Assembly: GCA_964637695.1 (NCBI GenBank)
Contig: CAZWVF010000002.1
Coordinates: 1-64,000 of the forward strand
DNA: 64,000 nt
From: JAGLTZ01 sp964637695
GTDB lineage: Bacteria > Blakebacterota > Blakebacteria > Blakebacterales > Blakebacteraceae
Direction: 5' to 3'
Shown here: positions 17,873-27,452 of the stretch, one piece after another
Layout of the letters: each line of letters starts with the position of its first letter
Numbering within the stretch: the stretch's first letter is position 1
The notes under the pieces: model-generated
The model's database searches: none
What the model saw: only the letters and a program-made list of their open reading frames with translations
What the model was told of the DNA's origin: nothing
Program-made: the position numbers and the translations under genes

Positions 17873-18133
17873 ATGCACGGAACGATTACACAACTGCGGG
17901 AAGATATCGATCGCATAGATCGATTCCTCGTCGAACTGCTGAACCAGCGGGCCACTGCGGTCGTGCGGATCGGTCAGATCAAGAAGAGGGAAGGTCTGCA
18001 GGTCGAAGACAGCTCCCGGGAAGCGGATGTCGTGAAGCGGGCGGAAGACTCAAACCGGGGCCCGTTCAGCAGAAACGCAATTCGCAATCTCTTCAAGGCG
18101 ATCATGTCGGAATCGCGCAAACTCCAGGCATAG
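17873..18133 (+). CDS. chorismate mutase, AroQ class
   Basis: An 86-residue stand-alone helical chorismate mutase that turns chorismate into prephenate, feeding TyrA encoded two genes downstream. The N-terminal helix has LREDIDRIDRFLVELLNQR with the substrate-binding Arg; VRIGQIKKREGL carries the active-site Lys. The length equals the minimal AroQ domain, so there is no fused dehydratase or dehydrogenase. It is the first structural gene of the operon and begins 15 bases after the terminator T-run with a good AGGAG site. Confidence 0.9.
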   Translation: MHGTITQLREDIDRIDRFLVELLNQRATAVVRIGQIKKREGLQVEDSSREADVVKRAEDSNRGPFSRNAIRNLFKAIMSESRKLQA

Positions 18134-18155
18134 AGAACTTAAGAAGGCGGATCAA

Positions 18156-19169
18156 ATGGTCATCATCATGTCCCCCCATGCCACCTGTGCAGAGATCGAA
18201 TCTGTGATCGACATCATTCACCGCGATGGCTACCAGACACATCGCTCCGCCGGTCAGAGCCGCACGATCATCGGTGTGATCGGTACAAGTATCGATCTGG
18301 ATCCAAGGGATTTTGAACTGATGAACGGGGTCACCGAAGCGGTCAGGGTCACCGAACCTTATAAACTCGCCGGCAGGACCTTCAAACCTGAATCAACCAT
18401 CGTCGAAGCCTCGGGTGTCGCATTCGGTGGAAATACGATCCCGATTATCGCAGGTCCCTGCTCGGTAGAGAACAGGGAACAGATCATAATGGTGGCCGGG
18501 CTGGTGGCGGAGGCAGGTGCGAAAGGACTGCGCGGCGGAGCATACAAGCCACGCACCAGTCCCTACTCCTTCCAGGGCCTGGGAGAAAAGGGCCTGCAGC
18601 TGCTGCGCGAAGCAGCCGATGAATTCGATCTCATTGCCGTAACAGAAGTATTGGAATCGGGCCGCATCGGGCTTGTGAGCCAGTATGCAGATATCCTGCA
18701 GCTCGGTGCCCGCAATATGCACAACTTCACCTTCCTCCGGGAGCTGGGGGAGCAGCAGAAGCCCGTTCTGTTGAAACGGGGCATCTCCGCCACCATCGAG
18801 GAATGGCTTCAGGCTGCTGAATACATCCTGGCCGGCGGAAACAGCAAAATCATCCTGTGCGAGCGCGGTATCAGGACTTTCGAGACCTATACCAGGAACA
18901 CAATGGATATCAGCGCCATACCGGTTATTCACAAACTGAGTCACCTGCCGATCATCGCCGATCCGAGTCATGGGACCGGCCGCCGCGACAAGGTTCTTCC
19001 GATGGCCAGAGCGTCAATAGCAGCCGGTGCCGACGGATTGATGGTCGAAGTGCATTCCGACCCCGATAACGCCCGCTCCGATGGAGCGCAGTCGCTCCGT
19101 CCTGAACAGTTCGAAATACTGATGAGTGAAATCAGACAGATGGCCGCTGTTCTCGACAGGAGTATCTGA
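18156..19169 (+). CDS. aroF: DAHP synthase, type I-beta with N-terminal ferredoxin-like regulatory domain
   Basis: A 337-residue 3-deoxy-D-arabino-heptulosonate-7-phosphate synthase condensing phosphoenolpyruvate and erythrose-4-phosphate, the first step of the shikimate pathway. The first about 70 residues form the small ACT/ferredoxin-like domain that gives tyrosine or phenylalanine feedback in the Thermotoga-type enzyme. The barrel shows IAGPCSVENREQ, GLRGGAYKPRTSPYSFQGLG, LCERGIRTFETYTRNTMD and IADPSHGTGRRDKV with the metal-binding Cys, His, Glu and Asp. It lies 22 bp after chorismate mutase; in several bacteria these two form a complex for cross-regulation, and their adjacency suggests the same. 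Confidence 0.92.
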   Translation: MVIIMSPHATCAEIESVIDIIHRDGYQTHRSAGQSRTIIGVIGTSIDLDPRDFELMNGVTEAVRVTEPYKLAGRTFKPESTIVEASGVAFGGNTIPIIAGPCSVENREQIIMVAGLVAEAGAKGLRGGAYKPRTSPYSFQGLGEKGLQLLREAADEFDLIAVTEVLESGRIGLVSQYADILQLGARNMHNFTFLRELGEQQKPVLLKRGISATIEEWLQAAEYILAGGNSKIILCERGIRTFETYTRNTMDISAIPVIHKLSHLPIIADPSHGTGRRDKVLPMARASIAAGADGLMVEVHSDPDNARSDGAQSLRPEQFEILMSEIRQMAAVLDRSI

Positions 19170-19171
19170 AG

Positions 19172-20263
19172 ATGCCCTTCGAAAGGATATCTATCTGGGG
19201 GCTGGGACTTATGGGTGGTTCGCTGGCGGCGGCGCTGAAGGCGAAAGGATATGCCGGTACGATCACAGGCATCTCCAGCCCTGATTCTCTCCGGAAGGCC
19301 CGTGATGCCGGATTCATAGACCACGGGTATCCGCACGACCGCTTCGATGAAGGCACCAGAGGTGCGAATCTGATCGTCCTGGCTTCTCCCATTTCAACGA
19401 TACTCGAGAACCTTGACCGGCTGGGGGATTGTGTCGAGGATGGAGCAGTTGTCACCGACGTCGGATCGACCAAGAGCGCTGTCGTCGAAAAGGCCGCAGG
19501 AGTTCTGCCGGATAGCGTGGAATTCATCGGCGGGCACCCGATGGCCGGATCTGAGGCTAAGGGAATATCAGCGGCAGACGCGTATCTGTATGAAAATGCG
19601 GTCTGGGTGCTGACACCGGATCGGGAGAGCGACTCTACTGGAGAACTCGCAGCTCTGGCGGAATCGGTTGGTTCCAAAGTTGTCATCACCGATCCGTACA
19701 CCCACGACCTTATTGCTGCCCGGATAAGTCACCTCCCCCAGCTGCTGGCCACTACCCTTATGAATGTGGCCGGCGACTGGAATGAGGACGAAGATCTCAC
19801 CCTGCGTCTGGCCGCCGGCGGATTCAGGGATCTCACGCGGATTGCATCGAGCCCCTATGAAACGTGGAGTGATATTTTCGAGACGAACAGGGTCGCGATC
19901 CTCGAATCACTCGACACTCTGATAAGAGGTCTGGAAGATACCCGCGAGAAGGTCTCCGCAGGCACGCTGGCCGGTGATTTTGAACGGGCTAATCTGCTGA
20001 GGCTTTCGATCCCGCGGGACACGAGAGGATTTGTAATCCCCCTTCACGACATCCTGGTGGTCGTCAGGGATGAGCCGGGAGTTCTGGCAACCATCGCAGG
20101 CTGCCTTGCTCCTCACTCGATAAATATCCGTGACATAGAGGTATTGAAGGTCCGTGAAGGTGAAGGGGGAACCATGCGGCTGGCCTTCTCGACTCCAGAG
20201 GAAGCCGGAACCGCCGTAAGGCTCCTCGCAAAAGAGGGTCTCAGGTCGTGGGTCGAGGAATGA
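19172..20263 (+). CDS. tyrA: prephenate dehydrogenase with C-terminal ACT domain
   Basis: A 363-residue enzyme oxidising prephenate to 4-hydroxyphenylpyruvate. The Rossmann motif GLGLMGGSLA starts at residue 10, GGHPMAGSE is near 126 and the catalytic-site ISHLPQLLATTL near 185. The last 75 residues (DILVVVRDEPGVLATIAG) form an ACT domain, which would bind tyrosine for feedback inhibition. The start is 2 nt after the DAHP synthase stop; the end overlaps aroA by four bases. There is no pheA in the cluster, so its end product is tyrosine, agreeing with the Tyr codons in the leader. Confidence 0.93.
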   Translation: MPFERISIWGLGLMGGSLAAALKAKGYAGTITGISSPDSLRKARDAGFIDHGYPHDRFDEGTRGANLIVLASPISTILENLDRLGDCVEDGAVVTDVGSTKSAVVEKAAGVLPDSVEFIGGHPMAGSEAKGISAADAYLYENAVWVLTPDRESDSTGELAALAESVGSKVVITDPYTHDLIAARISHLPQLLATTLMNVAGDWNEDEDLTLRLAAGGFRDLTRIASSPYETWSDIFETNRVAILESLDTLIRGLEDTREKVSAGTLAGDFERANLLRLSIPRDTRGFVIPLHDILVVVRDEPGVLATIAGCLAPHSINIRDIEVLKVREGEGGTMRLAFSTPEEAGTAVRLLAKEGLRSWVEE

Positions 20264-21618
20264 TGACCACCGATCTGAAAATGAGGATAAGACCCTCCCC
20301 GGCCTTGAGGGGAAGAGTGAAACCGCCCGGAGACAAGTCGATAAGTCACCGTGCGTTGATGATCGGTGCGATCTCGGAGGGCGAAACGGTCATCCGGAAA
20401 ATCGCACCGGGCCACGATGTTGCCCATACATCTGCATGTCTGCAGACCCTCGGTTCGGTGATCGAGAGAAGCCGTGACAACAGGGAGATGCGTGTAACAG
20501 GAAGTGGAGCATATGGAACCGGATCGGACAGGTATGCCGGTAACTCTGTCCTGAAGGTCCCCTCCCGGGACCTTTACTGTGGCAACTCCGGCACAACCGC
20601 CCGTTTGCTGGCGGGGCTGCTGACCGGCCTGGGCCTGCCTGCAACGATCACCGGTGATGAGAGTCTAATTGCCCGCCCGATGGAGAGAGTTGCCATTCCC
20701 CTGGAGTTGATGGGTGCCCGGATAAATCTGGCAGCCGGTGGAACCCTGCCGATCACGCTCACCCCCGGCGCTCTCTCCGGTATCACATATGAGAGCCAGG
20801 TGCCCAGCGCACAGGTGAAATCGTGTGTCCTTCTGGCCGGTCTCGGTGCCGACGGGATAACGGATTATCATGAAGCGATACGCAGTCGCGATCACACCGA
20901 AAGGATGCTGGCCGGCTTTGGAGCCTCTGTCACCGGCAGGGATCTGGATGGAGAAACCGGTCCATGTTCTGTAACACTCGTGCCGGGTGATCCACTTACA
21001 GGCAGAGAAGTGAATATACCGGGTGACATTTCCAGCGCTCTCTATCTCGTGGTTGCGGCCCTGCTGCTTCCCTCTTCAGAACTCCTGCTGGAGGATGTCG
21101 GACTCAATCCGGGCCGCCGCCGGGCCCTCGATGTTCTCATCTCCATGGGAGCTGATATCCAGATCCTCGATGAACGTTCCGTCTGTCATGAACCGAGAGC
21201 CGACCTTCTGGTCAGACATTCCGGTTTGAAAGGTACCGGGATTTCGGGTCCGACCGTCACCTGGCTGATTGACGAGGTTCCGATCCTGGCGGTAGCAGCG
21301 GCCTTTGCTGAAGGGGAATCTTATTTCAGAGATGTCGGTGAGCTTCGCCTGAAAGAGAGCGACCGGATATCGGCGATCACCCGAAATCTGAAGGCACTCG
21401 GTGCTGAGGTTGAGGAATACGACGATGGATTCTCTCTGAAGGGAGGAGACGGGTACGGCGGTGCTGAGTTCATCAGCTCTGGTGACCACAGAATCGCCAT
21501 GGCCTTCCACGTTGCTGCTCTTGCCTGCAGCGGCGAGAGCACTATTCACAACTACGATTCGATTTCAGTTTCGTGGCCCGGTTTCAGGGAAACGATTGAA
21601 GCCCTGGGAGCAGGTTGA
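20260..21618 (+). CDS. aroA: 3-phosphoshikimate 1-carboxyvinyltransferase (EPSP synthase)
   Basis: A 452-residue enzyme joining shikimate-3-phosphate and phosphoenolpyruvate. Landmarks: KPPGDKSISHRALMIGA near residue 20, YCGNSGTTARLLAGLLTG near 107, RLKESDRI near 365 and GDHRIAMAF near 408. ATG at 20260 overlaps the tyrA TGA (ATGA) and is preferred over an upstream GTG at 20248. The length is slightly above the E. coli enzyme, with a short insertion around residue 70-90. It is part of the continuous aro run. Confidence 0.94.
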   Translation: MMTTDLKMRIRPSPALRGRVKPPGDKSISHRALMIGAISEGETVIRKIAPGHDVAHTSACLQTLGSVIERSRDNREMRVTGSGAYGTGSDRYAGNSVLKVPSRDLYCGNSGTTARLLAGLLTGLGLPATITGDESLIARPMERVAIPLELMGARINLAAGGTLPITLTPGALSGITYESQVPSAQVKSCVLLAGLGADGITDYHEAIRSRDHTERMLAGFGASVTGRDLDGETGPCSVTLVPGDPLTGREVNIPGDISSALYLVVAALLLPSSELLLEDVGLNPGRRRALDVLISMGADIQILDERSVCHEPRADLLVRHSGLKGTGISGPTVTWLIDEVPILAVAAAFAEGESYFRDVGELRLKESDRISAITRNLKALGAEVEEYDDGFSLKGGDGYGGAEFISSGDHRIAMAFHVAALACSGESTIHNYDSISVSWPGFRETIEALGAG

Positions 21619-21619
21619 G

Positions 21620-22507
21620 ATGACCGGATTGAAACTGATCTACCTGCTGGGAGATCCGGTCTCCCACAGCCTTTCACCCGACTTCCAGAACGCCGGCTTA
21701 CAGGCACTCCGACTGCCCTTGAGATACCTTCCGAGACAGGTCGCCGCAGACGAACTGGCCGCCCTTCTCAATGGATTGGGGCAATCCGGCATAGCCGGTG
21801 CCAATATCACCATTCCGCACAAGATCGCTGCTCTTTCCCTGCTTGACACCCTGGATGAAGAAGCCGCGATGATCGGGGCTGTAAACACGATCGTCGTTCG
21901 GGATGGAACACTGACGGGGTACAACACCGACATTGAGGGATTCCTGCGCGCATTCAGGGAGAGAAGGCCGGAAGGACCCGCCGGACGCGGTGTGCTTCTG
22001 ATGGGGTCCGGAGGAGCGGCCCGTGCTGCCGCCGCGGGGATAGTGCGAGAGGGGCTGGCCGATCAGATCTATCTGCTTTCGCGCACGAGAGAGAAAAGTG
22101 CGCGGCTCATCGATATGATCAACAGGCACAGAAAAAAGGAAAACCTTCTCGAAGTAACCCTGCTTGAGGATTTCGGTGATGTCGGTCCGGGTATCCGGGA
22201 ATCTGTGGGGCTGATCGTCAATGCCACACCCGCTGGACTGAATGAAGAGAAGGAGACCGCTCCCCTCCCCCCGCTGGCGGGATTTTCCCCTCAAACCCTC
22301 TTTTTCGACTTCGTGTACAGTCGCACTCCAACCCGGCTCCAGCGCCACGCTGCGCAGGCCGGTCTCGATGTTGAAGATGGATTAAACACGCTTCTTTATC
22401 AGGGCATGAAATCCTTTTACCTCTGGACCGGTTCCGCTCCCCCCGAGCGGATCATGAGAGAAGCCCTGGAAAAAGCCCTGAAAGGAAGGAAAGGGGAAGA
22501 GGCCTGA
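21620..22507 (+). CDS. aroE: shikimate dehydrogenase
   Basis: A 295-residue NADPH-dependent reduction of 3-dehydroshikimate to shikimate. It shows GDPVSHSLSPDFQN with substrate-binding serines, NITIPHK with the catalytic Lys, NTDIEGF with the catalytic Asp, MGSGGAARAAA nucleotide-binding loop and NATPAGLN. ATG at 21620 comes one base after the aroA stop; the longer frame back to 21461 is inside aroA. The stop overlaps the aroC start by one base. Confidence 0.94.
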   Translation: MTGLKLIYLLGDPVSHSLSPDFQNAGLQALRLPLRYLPRQVAADELAALLNGLGQSGIAGANITIPHKIAALSLLDTLDEEAAMIGAVNTIVVRDGTLTGYNTDIEGFLRAFRERRPEGPAGRGVLLMGSGGAARAAAAGIVREGLADQIYLLSRTREKSARLIDMINRHRKKENLLEVTLLEDFGDVGPGIRESVGLIVNATPAGLNEEKETAPLPPLAGFSPQTLFFDFVYSRTPTRLQRHAAQAGLDVEDGLNTLLYQGMKSFYLWTGSAPPERIMREALEKALKGRKGEEA

Positions 22508-23706
22508 TGCTGAGGTTCTTAACCGCCGGTGAAAGCCATGGACCGGCCCTCACGGGCATTATAGATGGTATACCGGCGGGTCTGGAGATCGGAGCTGATT
22601 ATATCGATCGGCACCTGGCGCGCAGGCAGATGGGACACGGCCGGGGTAAACGAATGGAGATAGAACAGGACAGGGTCGAGATCGTATCGGGCATTCGATT
22701 CGGGAAAACGATCGGCAGTCCTGTGGCACTGAAAATCGAGAACAGGGATTGGATCAACTGGAAGGACAGGATGGCCGTCGACTATCACAACAACGATCAC
22801 GGCAGGGTGACAATGCCGCGACCGGGCCATGCAGATTTTACAGGGGGTATCAAGTACGGCCACACCGCCGATTTGAGGAATGTCATGGAGAGATCAAGCG
22901 CCAGGGAGACGGCCATGAGAGTGGCGATCGGATCGATAGCCCGCCGGCTGCTGGAAGAATTCGGGACTGCAATCGGCAGTGTGGTAGAGAGTATCGGAGA
23001 AATCGATGCCGGGGAGTTGTTCGGAAATGACGGCAGGGAATTGCCCGACCTCGCTGCCATCGACAACTCCCCGGTACGCTGTCCGGCGGCGACCGGCGAG
23101 GAGGCCATGATCGAGGCAATCGATGAGGCAGGAGAGGATGGTGATACCCTCGGCGGCTGTTTCGCCGTATGGGCGGAAGGTGTGCCGGCGGGGCTCGGAT
23201 CATACGTGCAGTGGGATCGCAGGATAGACAGTCAGCTTGCTCGTGCGGTCATGAGCATTCCGGCCATCAAGGGAGTGGAGATCGGACGGGCATTTGAAAT
23301 GACCCGCAGCCGCGGATCGGAATCACATGACGAATTCCGGCTTCAGGCCATAACAGGGGAACCGGGAATTATCAGACGTCCGACCAATCGCGCAGGCGGA
23401 ATTGAGGGAGGAATCACAAATGGTGAACATGTGATCATCCATGCGGCAATGAAGCCCCTTCCCACACTCCGCCGGCCGACAGGTTCCGTCGATCTGGTTA
23501 CAGGCAGGGAGAAGAGTGCGCATGTGGAGCGCTCCGATGTATGCGCTGTTCCCGCAGCTGCGGTGGTAGCCGAATCGGTAGTGGCTCTGGTTCTGTGCAA
23601 TGCCCTGCTGGAGAAATTCGGCGGTGATACAACGGGCGGGATCGAGGCCGCTCTGCAGAGGTACACGGAATCACAGCCACCTCACCTTCGGGAACCGGAG
23701 GCATGA
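22507..23706 (+). CDS. aroC: chorismate synthase
   Basis: A 399-residue FMN-dependent enzyme making chorismate from EPSP, the last common step. Signatures: GESHGPALTGIIDGIPAG at the N-terminus, MGHGRGKRMEIEQD, RPGHADFTGGIKYGH, and RSSARETAMRVAIG. The length fits. ATG shares its A with the aroE stop (TGATG) and the stop overlaps aroK by four bases, so translation is coupled along the chain. Confidence 0.95.
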   Translation: MLRFLTAGESHGPALTGIIDGIPAGLEIGADYIDRHLARRQMGHGRGKRMEIEQDRVEIVSGIRFGKTIGSPVALKIENRDWINWKDRMAVDYHNNDHGRVTMPRPGHADFTGGIKYGHTADLRNVMERSSARETAMRVAIGSIARRLLEEFGTAIGSVVESIGEIDAGELFGNDGRELPDLAAIDNSPVRCPAATGEEAMIEAIDEAGEDGDTLGGCFAVWAEGVPAGLGSYVQWDRRIDSQLARAVMSIPAIKGVEIGRAFEMTRSRGSESHDEFRLQAITGEPGIIRRPTNRAGGIEGGITNGEHVIIHAAMKPLPTLRRPTGSVDLVTGREKSAHVERSDVCAVPAAAVVAESVVALVLCNALLEKFGGDTTGGIEAALQRYTESQPPHLREPEA

Positions 23707-24245
23707 TGAACCTGGCGGCGCAGATCCGGGAAACCGGGAGACTCTATCTGACCGGTTTCATGGGAGCCGGCAAGACTGCGGCGGGCCGGGAACTGGCTGT
23801 TCGTGCCGGATGGTCGTTTTGCGATCTGGATGACGAGATCGAAAACAGCACAGGACGGACTGTTTTCGAGGTTTTCAAAGAGGGTGAGGAGAAATTCAGA
23901 ATGCTCGAGAGAGAGGCCCTTGAAAGAACCCTGGAATACAGCCGGAGGGTAATCGCACTGGGAGGCGGAGCCATCGCCTGGAGGGATAATCGCGAATATC
24001 TGGCAGATAAGGGAGTCGTGGTTTATCTGGACGTTGCGGCAGATGTTCTCTTCGAGAGGGTACGGCACAGCACATCTGAAAGACCACTCCTGTCCGGATT
24101 TCAGGACATAGACCTGCTCAACCGCATTGAAACAGTACTGGAAATGCGGCTCCCATTCTACGAAAGGGCGGATTTGATAATCGACTGCCTTCAGGCGAAA
24201 ACAGCCGGCGACATTGCCGAGGAGATATATGGCCATTTCCAATGA
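23703..24245 (+). CDS. aroK: shikimate kinase
   Basis: A 180-residue P-loop kinase phosphorylating shikimate at the 3-position. Walker A is GFMGAGKT at residues 18-25; DLDDEIE supplies the magnesium and shikimate-binding Asp pair; FRMLEREAL carries the shikimate-binding Arg; ALGGGAIAW is the Gly-rich loop; RPLL the lid region. The start overlaps aroC by four bases. Confidence 0.93.
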   Translation: MMNLAAQIRETGRLYLTGFMGAGKTAAGRELAVRAGWSFCDLDDEIENSTGRTVFEVFKEGEEKFRMLEREALERTLEYSRRVIALGGGAIAWRDNREYLADKGVVVYLDVAADVLFERVRHSTSERPLLSGFQDIDLLNRIETVLEMRLPFYERADLIIDCLQAKTAGDIAEEIYGHFQ

Positions 24246-25344
24246 CAGAACGGTTGAGATCCCGGTAGACCTCGGCAACTGCAGTTACCCGATCATCGTC
24301 GGGCACGGGCTGATCGATTCGATCGGCCGGCTTATGGTCAAACACTCGCTTGAAGGCAAAGCCGCAGTGATCAGCAACCGTACGGTCGTGGACCTGTTCG
24401 GAGAAAAGGTTGAGGAGAGTCTCCGGCGAAGCGGATTCAGGAGCACTTTCCATACAGTCGGTGACGGGGATGAATTCAAGAATCTGGATTGTGCCAGGGA
24501 GCTTTACGATGCCCTTCTGGACCTCAAGATCGAACGGGGAGATACGGTCATCGGTCTGGGCGGAGGGGTTGTCGGTGACATTGCGGGATATGTTGCCGCC
24601 ACACTGCTCAGAGGCATCAATTTCGTACAGGTCCCCACCACACTCCTCGCCCAGGTGGATTCATCGGTGGGGGGTAAGGTGGGAGTCAACCACGAGAGAG
24701 GCAAGAATCTTATCGGCACCTTTTATCAGCCCCGATTCGTCCTGGCCGACACAACGACCCTGGAAAGCCTGCCTGAAAATCAGATGAGGTCGGGACTGGC
24801 CGAGATAATCAAGTGCGGCTGCATCGGTAGCACCGCCCTGTTTCAGCTTGTGGAAACCGGGTACCGGGAACTCCTGAATCTGGATAACGGCATTTTGACC
24901 GGGGCGATCTCCTCCAGCTGCAGGATCAAGGCTGAAATAGTAGAAATGGATGAGCGAGACATGACCGGGGAGAGAGCTGTTCTGAATTTCGGTCATACTG
25001 TAGGACATGCGATAGAATCACTGTCAGGCTATACGGATTACCTCCACGGTGAAGCCGTCGCTACAGGAATGATCGCTGCGGGCTATATGGGAACAGAGAT
25101 GACCGGCTTCCCCCAGGAAGATTTCGACAGACTCGTTACACTGATAAAGGCAGCAGGTTTTCAGACAGACATCGGAAACTTCTCGGCCGCAGACATTATC
25201 GATCGCACGTACATCGACAAGAAAGTCACAGCAGGCAGGGTCGAGTACGTACTGCCTGAAAGGATAGGTTATGCTGTTTCGGGCAGGAAGGTTCCCGATG
25301 AACTTGTACGTAATGCCATCGGATTCATAAGGACCCTGCGGTGA
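24229..25344 (+). CDS. aroB: 3-dehydroquinate synthase
   Basis: A 371-residue NAD- and metal-dependent enzyme cyclising DAHP to 3-dehydroquinate. It shows GDGDEFKNL, LGGGVVGDIAGYVAATLLRG, PTTLLAQVDSSVGGKVGVN, and the metal ligands in FGHTVGHAIE and HGEAVATGM. ATG at 24229 has GAGGAGA upstream and overlaps aroK by 17 bp; the longer frame from a TTG at 24214 is less likely. The stop overlaps the next gene's GTG. Confidence 0.94.
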   Translation: MAISNDRTVEIPVDLGNCSYPIIVGHGLIDSIGRLMVKHSLEGKAAVISNRTVVDLFGEKVEESLRRSGFRSTFHTVGDGDEFKNLDCARELYDALLDLKIERGDTVIGLGGGVVGDIAGYVAATLLRGINFVQVPTTLLAQVDSSVGGKVGVNHERGKNLIGTFYQPRFVLADTTTLESLPENQMRSGLAEIIKCGCIGSTALFQLVETGYRELLNLDNGILTGAISSSCRIKAEIVEMDERDMTGERAVLNFGHTVGHAIESLSGYTDYLHGEAVATGMIAAGYMGTEMTGFPQEDFDRLVTLIKAAGFQTDIGNFSAADIIDRTYIDKKVTAGRVEYVLPERIGYAVSGRKVPDELVRNAIGFIRTLR

Positions 25345-25799
25345 CAGCCATCGTGAAACGTTTCCTCGTCCTGAACGGGCCGAATCTCAACCTGCTGGGT
25401 GAGAGGCAGCCGGAACTGTACGGATCGGCTGCTCTGGAGGAGATCATCGAGAGACTTCACGATCATGCTGAAGATCTCGGGGTTAAGATCATCCATGTAC
25501 AGTCGAACCATGAGGGAGAGCTGATCGAGGCGCTGCATGATGCGCGCAGATGGGCCGCAGGTGTCATAATCAATCCTGCTGCCCTGACCCACTATTCATA
25601 TGCCCTCAGAGATGCTATCGCATCCACCGGCCTGCCGGCAGTCGAAGTACATCTGACCGATATAGATAAAAGGGAGGATTGGAGGCGTATTTCGGTAACC
25701 CGGGATGTCTGTATAGATCAGATCGCCGGGCACGGAGGGGATAGCTACCTGATGGCTCTGGATCGCCTGCTGCAGTACCTGTTACGACCCTCCGGGTGA
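25341..25799 (+). CDS. aroQ: 3-dehydroquinate dehydratase, type II
   Basis: A 152-residue dodecameric-type dehydratase producing 3-dehydroshikimate. LNGPNLNLLGERQPELYG includes the catalytic Tyr; NPAALTHYSYALRDA and EVHLTD the substrate site with the catalytic His region. It starts with GTG overlapping the aroB TGA. It is the last gene of the nine-gene run, and its 3' end overlaps the convergent thiC by 18 bp, so transcripts from both sides collide here without a visible terminator. Confidence 0.93.
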   Translation: MTAIVKRFLVLNGPNLNLLGERQPELYGSAALEEIIERLHDHAEDLGVKIIHVQSNHEGELIEALHDARRWAAGVIINPAALTHYSYALRDAIASTGLPAVEVHLTDIDKREDWRRISVTRDVCIDQIAGHGGDSYLMALDRLLQYLLRPSG

Positions 25800-27452
25800 T
25801 CCTGCCTGTATTTTCTGCGCTTCTCTTTCATCAACCATGTCGCTGTGACAGGTGGCCTTTCCGTCATCATCAGCGCTGACGGCAAGAAGGGTCTTTTCGG
25901 CCAGTTCAGCGATTTCACCGATCTCCTTCGCTTCACCGGCACCGAAGAGCTCCAGGTCGCGATTGATCCTGACGGCGCACCAGTCATGACCGCACATCGA
26001 GCAGAAGTCTTCATCGACGTCATGATCTTCATCGTGAAACTCTCTGGCCGTTTCCGGATCAAAGGAGAGTTTTACGTGCTCGCTCCAGTCGAGAGCAGCA
26101 CGGGCCCTGGTCAAGGCGTCATCCCTGTCACGGGTACCCGGAATCCCGAGAGCCACGTCGGCGGCGTGTGCGGCTATCTTGTAGGCGATGCACCCCTGCT
26201 TGACATCATCCTTCTTCGGTAGGCTCAGGTGTTCCTTCGGAGTGACATAGCAGAGCATCGCCGCACCGTGATAGGCGGCCGCCGTTGCCCCGATGCACGA
26301 CGTGATATGGTCGTACCCCGGGAAGATGTCGGTCACCAGCGGCCCCAGAACGTAGAATGGAGCTCCGTGACAGATCCTGCGTGCGTATTTCATGTTGAAT
26401 TCGATCTGGTCGAACGGAACGTGCCCGGGACCCTCGATCATGACCTGGCACCCCCTGGCCCACGCACGCTCGGTCAGTTCCCCGAGCGTCTCCACCTCTC
26501 TCAGCTGTGCTTCATCGGTAGCGTCTGAAAGGCCGCCGGGGCGCAGGCCGTCACCGAGTGAAAAGCCGACATCGTATTCGCGCATGATGTCGCATATTTC
26601 GTCGAAGACCTCGTACATTGGATTCTGTTTGTTATGCGCCAGCATCCATCTGGCCAGCAGAGATCCGCCCCTGCTAACTATGCCGATCAGGCGATCTTTG
26701 AGATATGGCAGGTGCTCCTTCAGCAGTCCCGCATGGATCGTGAAGAAATCGACACCCTGCCCGGCCTGCTTGACGATCTCGGTAAGAATGTCATCGTAGG
26801 TGAGCTCCTCGACACTCCGGCCGATTATCATGGAATAGATCGGCACGGTACCAATCGGGACTGTCGCAGTCCGGATGATCGCTTCACGACATTCATCCAG
26901 ATTCCCGCCCGTAGAAAGGTCCATAGCCGTATCAGCGCCCCACCGGACCGCCCATTCCAGCTTTTCGACTTCCCTGTCTGTATTGGAGGAAAGAGGTGAA
27001 GCCCCCAGGTTTGCGTTGATCTTTGTAGTAGCAGCCCTGCCGATGCACATCGGGTCCAGGTTGTAGGACAGGTGCACTTTGTTTGCCGTAATGAGCATTC
27101 GACCCGCGGCTATTTCATCCCGGACCTGTTGCGGGGAGAGATGGGTTTCCCGTTCTGCTGCACGTTCCATCTCCGGAGTAATCATTCCCAGGCGGGCGTA
27201 TTCGAACTGTGTAACGGCTTTAAACCGATCTGGTGCAACTGCAAACTCCTCCCCCCTTTCCCACCCTTCGGGCAGAAAATCCCACGCGGTCCTGTCCGAT
27301 GGCTCGGGCATCCCCGGCGTATCGGGAGAACTGAACGTATAAGGTGTACCGATTCGGGGTGGATTGGCAAAACTGCCCGGAGTCGTTCCCAGTTTATCTG
27401 TTGAGGGATTATTGCCGTGTGCCGGAATGTTCGTGCTCACAGAGCACCTCAT
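25782..27452 (-). CDS. thiC: phosphomethylpyrimidine synthase
   Basis: A 556-residue radical SAM enzyme turning aminoimidazole ribotide into the thiamine pyrimidine HMP-P. The C-terminal CSMCGHDWC is the CxxCxxxxC cluster motif unique to ThiC. The barrel shows KINANLGASP, MDLSTGGNL, YSMI and EGPGHVPFDQIE. ATG at 27452 lies at the 3' edge of a TPP riboswitch; a GTG four codons later (27440), placed after GAGGTG, is an alternative start. No other thiamine gene is adjacent. It is controlled by thiamine pyrophosphate through the riboswitch. Confidence 0.95.
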   Translation of the reverse strand: MRCSVSTNIPAHGNNPSTDKLGTTPGSFANPPRIGTPYTFSSPDTPGMPEPSDRTAWDFLPEGWERGEEFAVAPDRFKAVTQFEYARLGMITPEMERAAERETHLSPQQVRDEIAAGRMLITANKVHLSYNLDPMCIGRAATTKINANLGASPLSSNTDREVEKLEWAVRWGADTAMDLSTGGNLDECREAIIRTATVPIGTVPIYSMIIGRSVEELTYDDILTEIVKQAGQGVDFFTIHAGLLKEHLPYLKDRLIGIVSRGGSLLARWMLAHNKQNPMYEVFDEICDIMREYDVGFSLGDGLRPGGLSDATDEAQLREVETLGELTERAWARGCQVMIEGPGHVPFDQIEFNMKYARRICHGAPFYVLGPLVTDIFPGYDHITSCIGATAAAYHGAAMLCYVTPKEHLSLPKKDDVKQGCIAYKIAAHAADVALGIPGTRDRDDALTRARAALDWSEHVKLSFDPETAREFHDEDHDVDEDFCSMCGHDWCAVRINRDLELFGAGEAKEIGEIAELAEKTLLAVSADDDGKATCHSDMVDEREAQKIQAGSPGGS

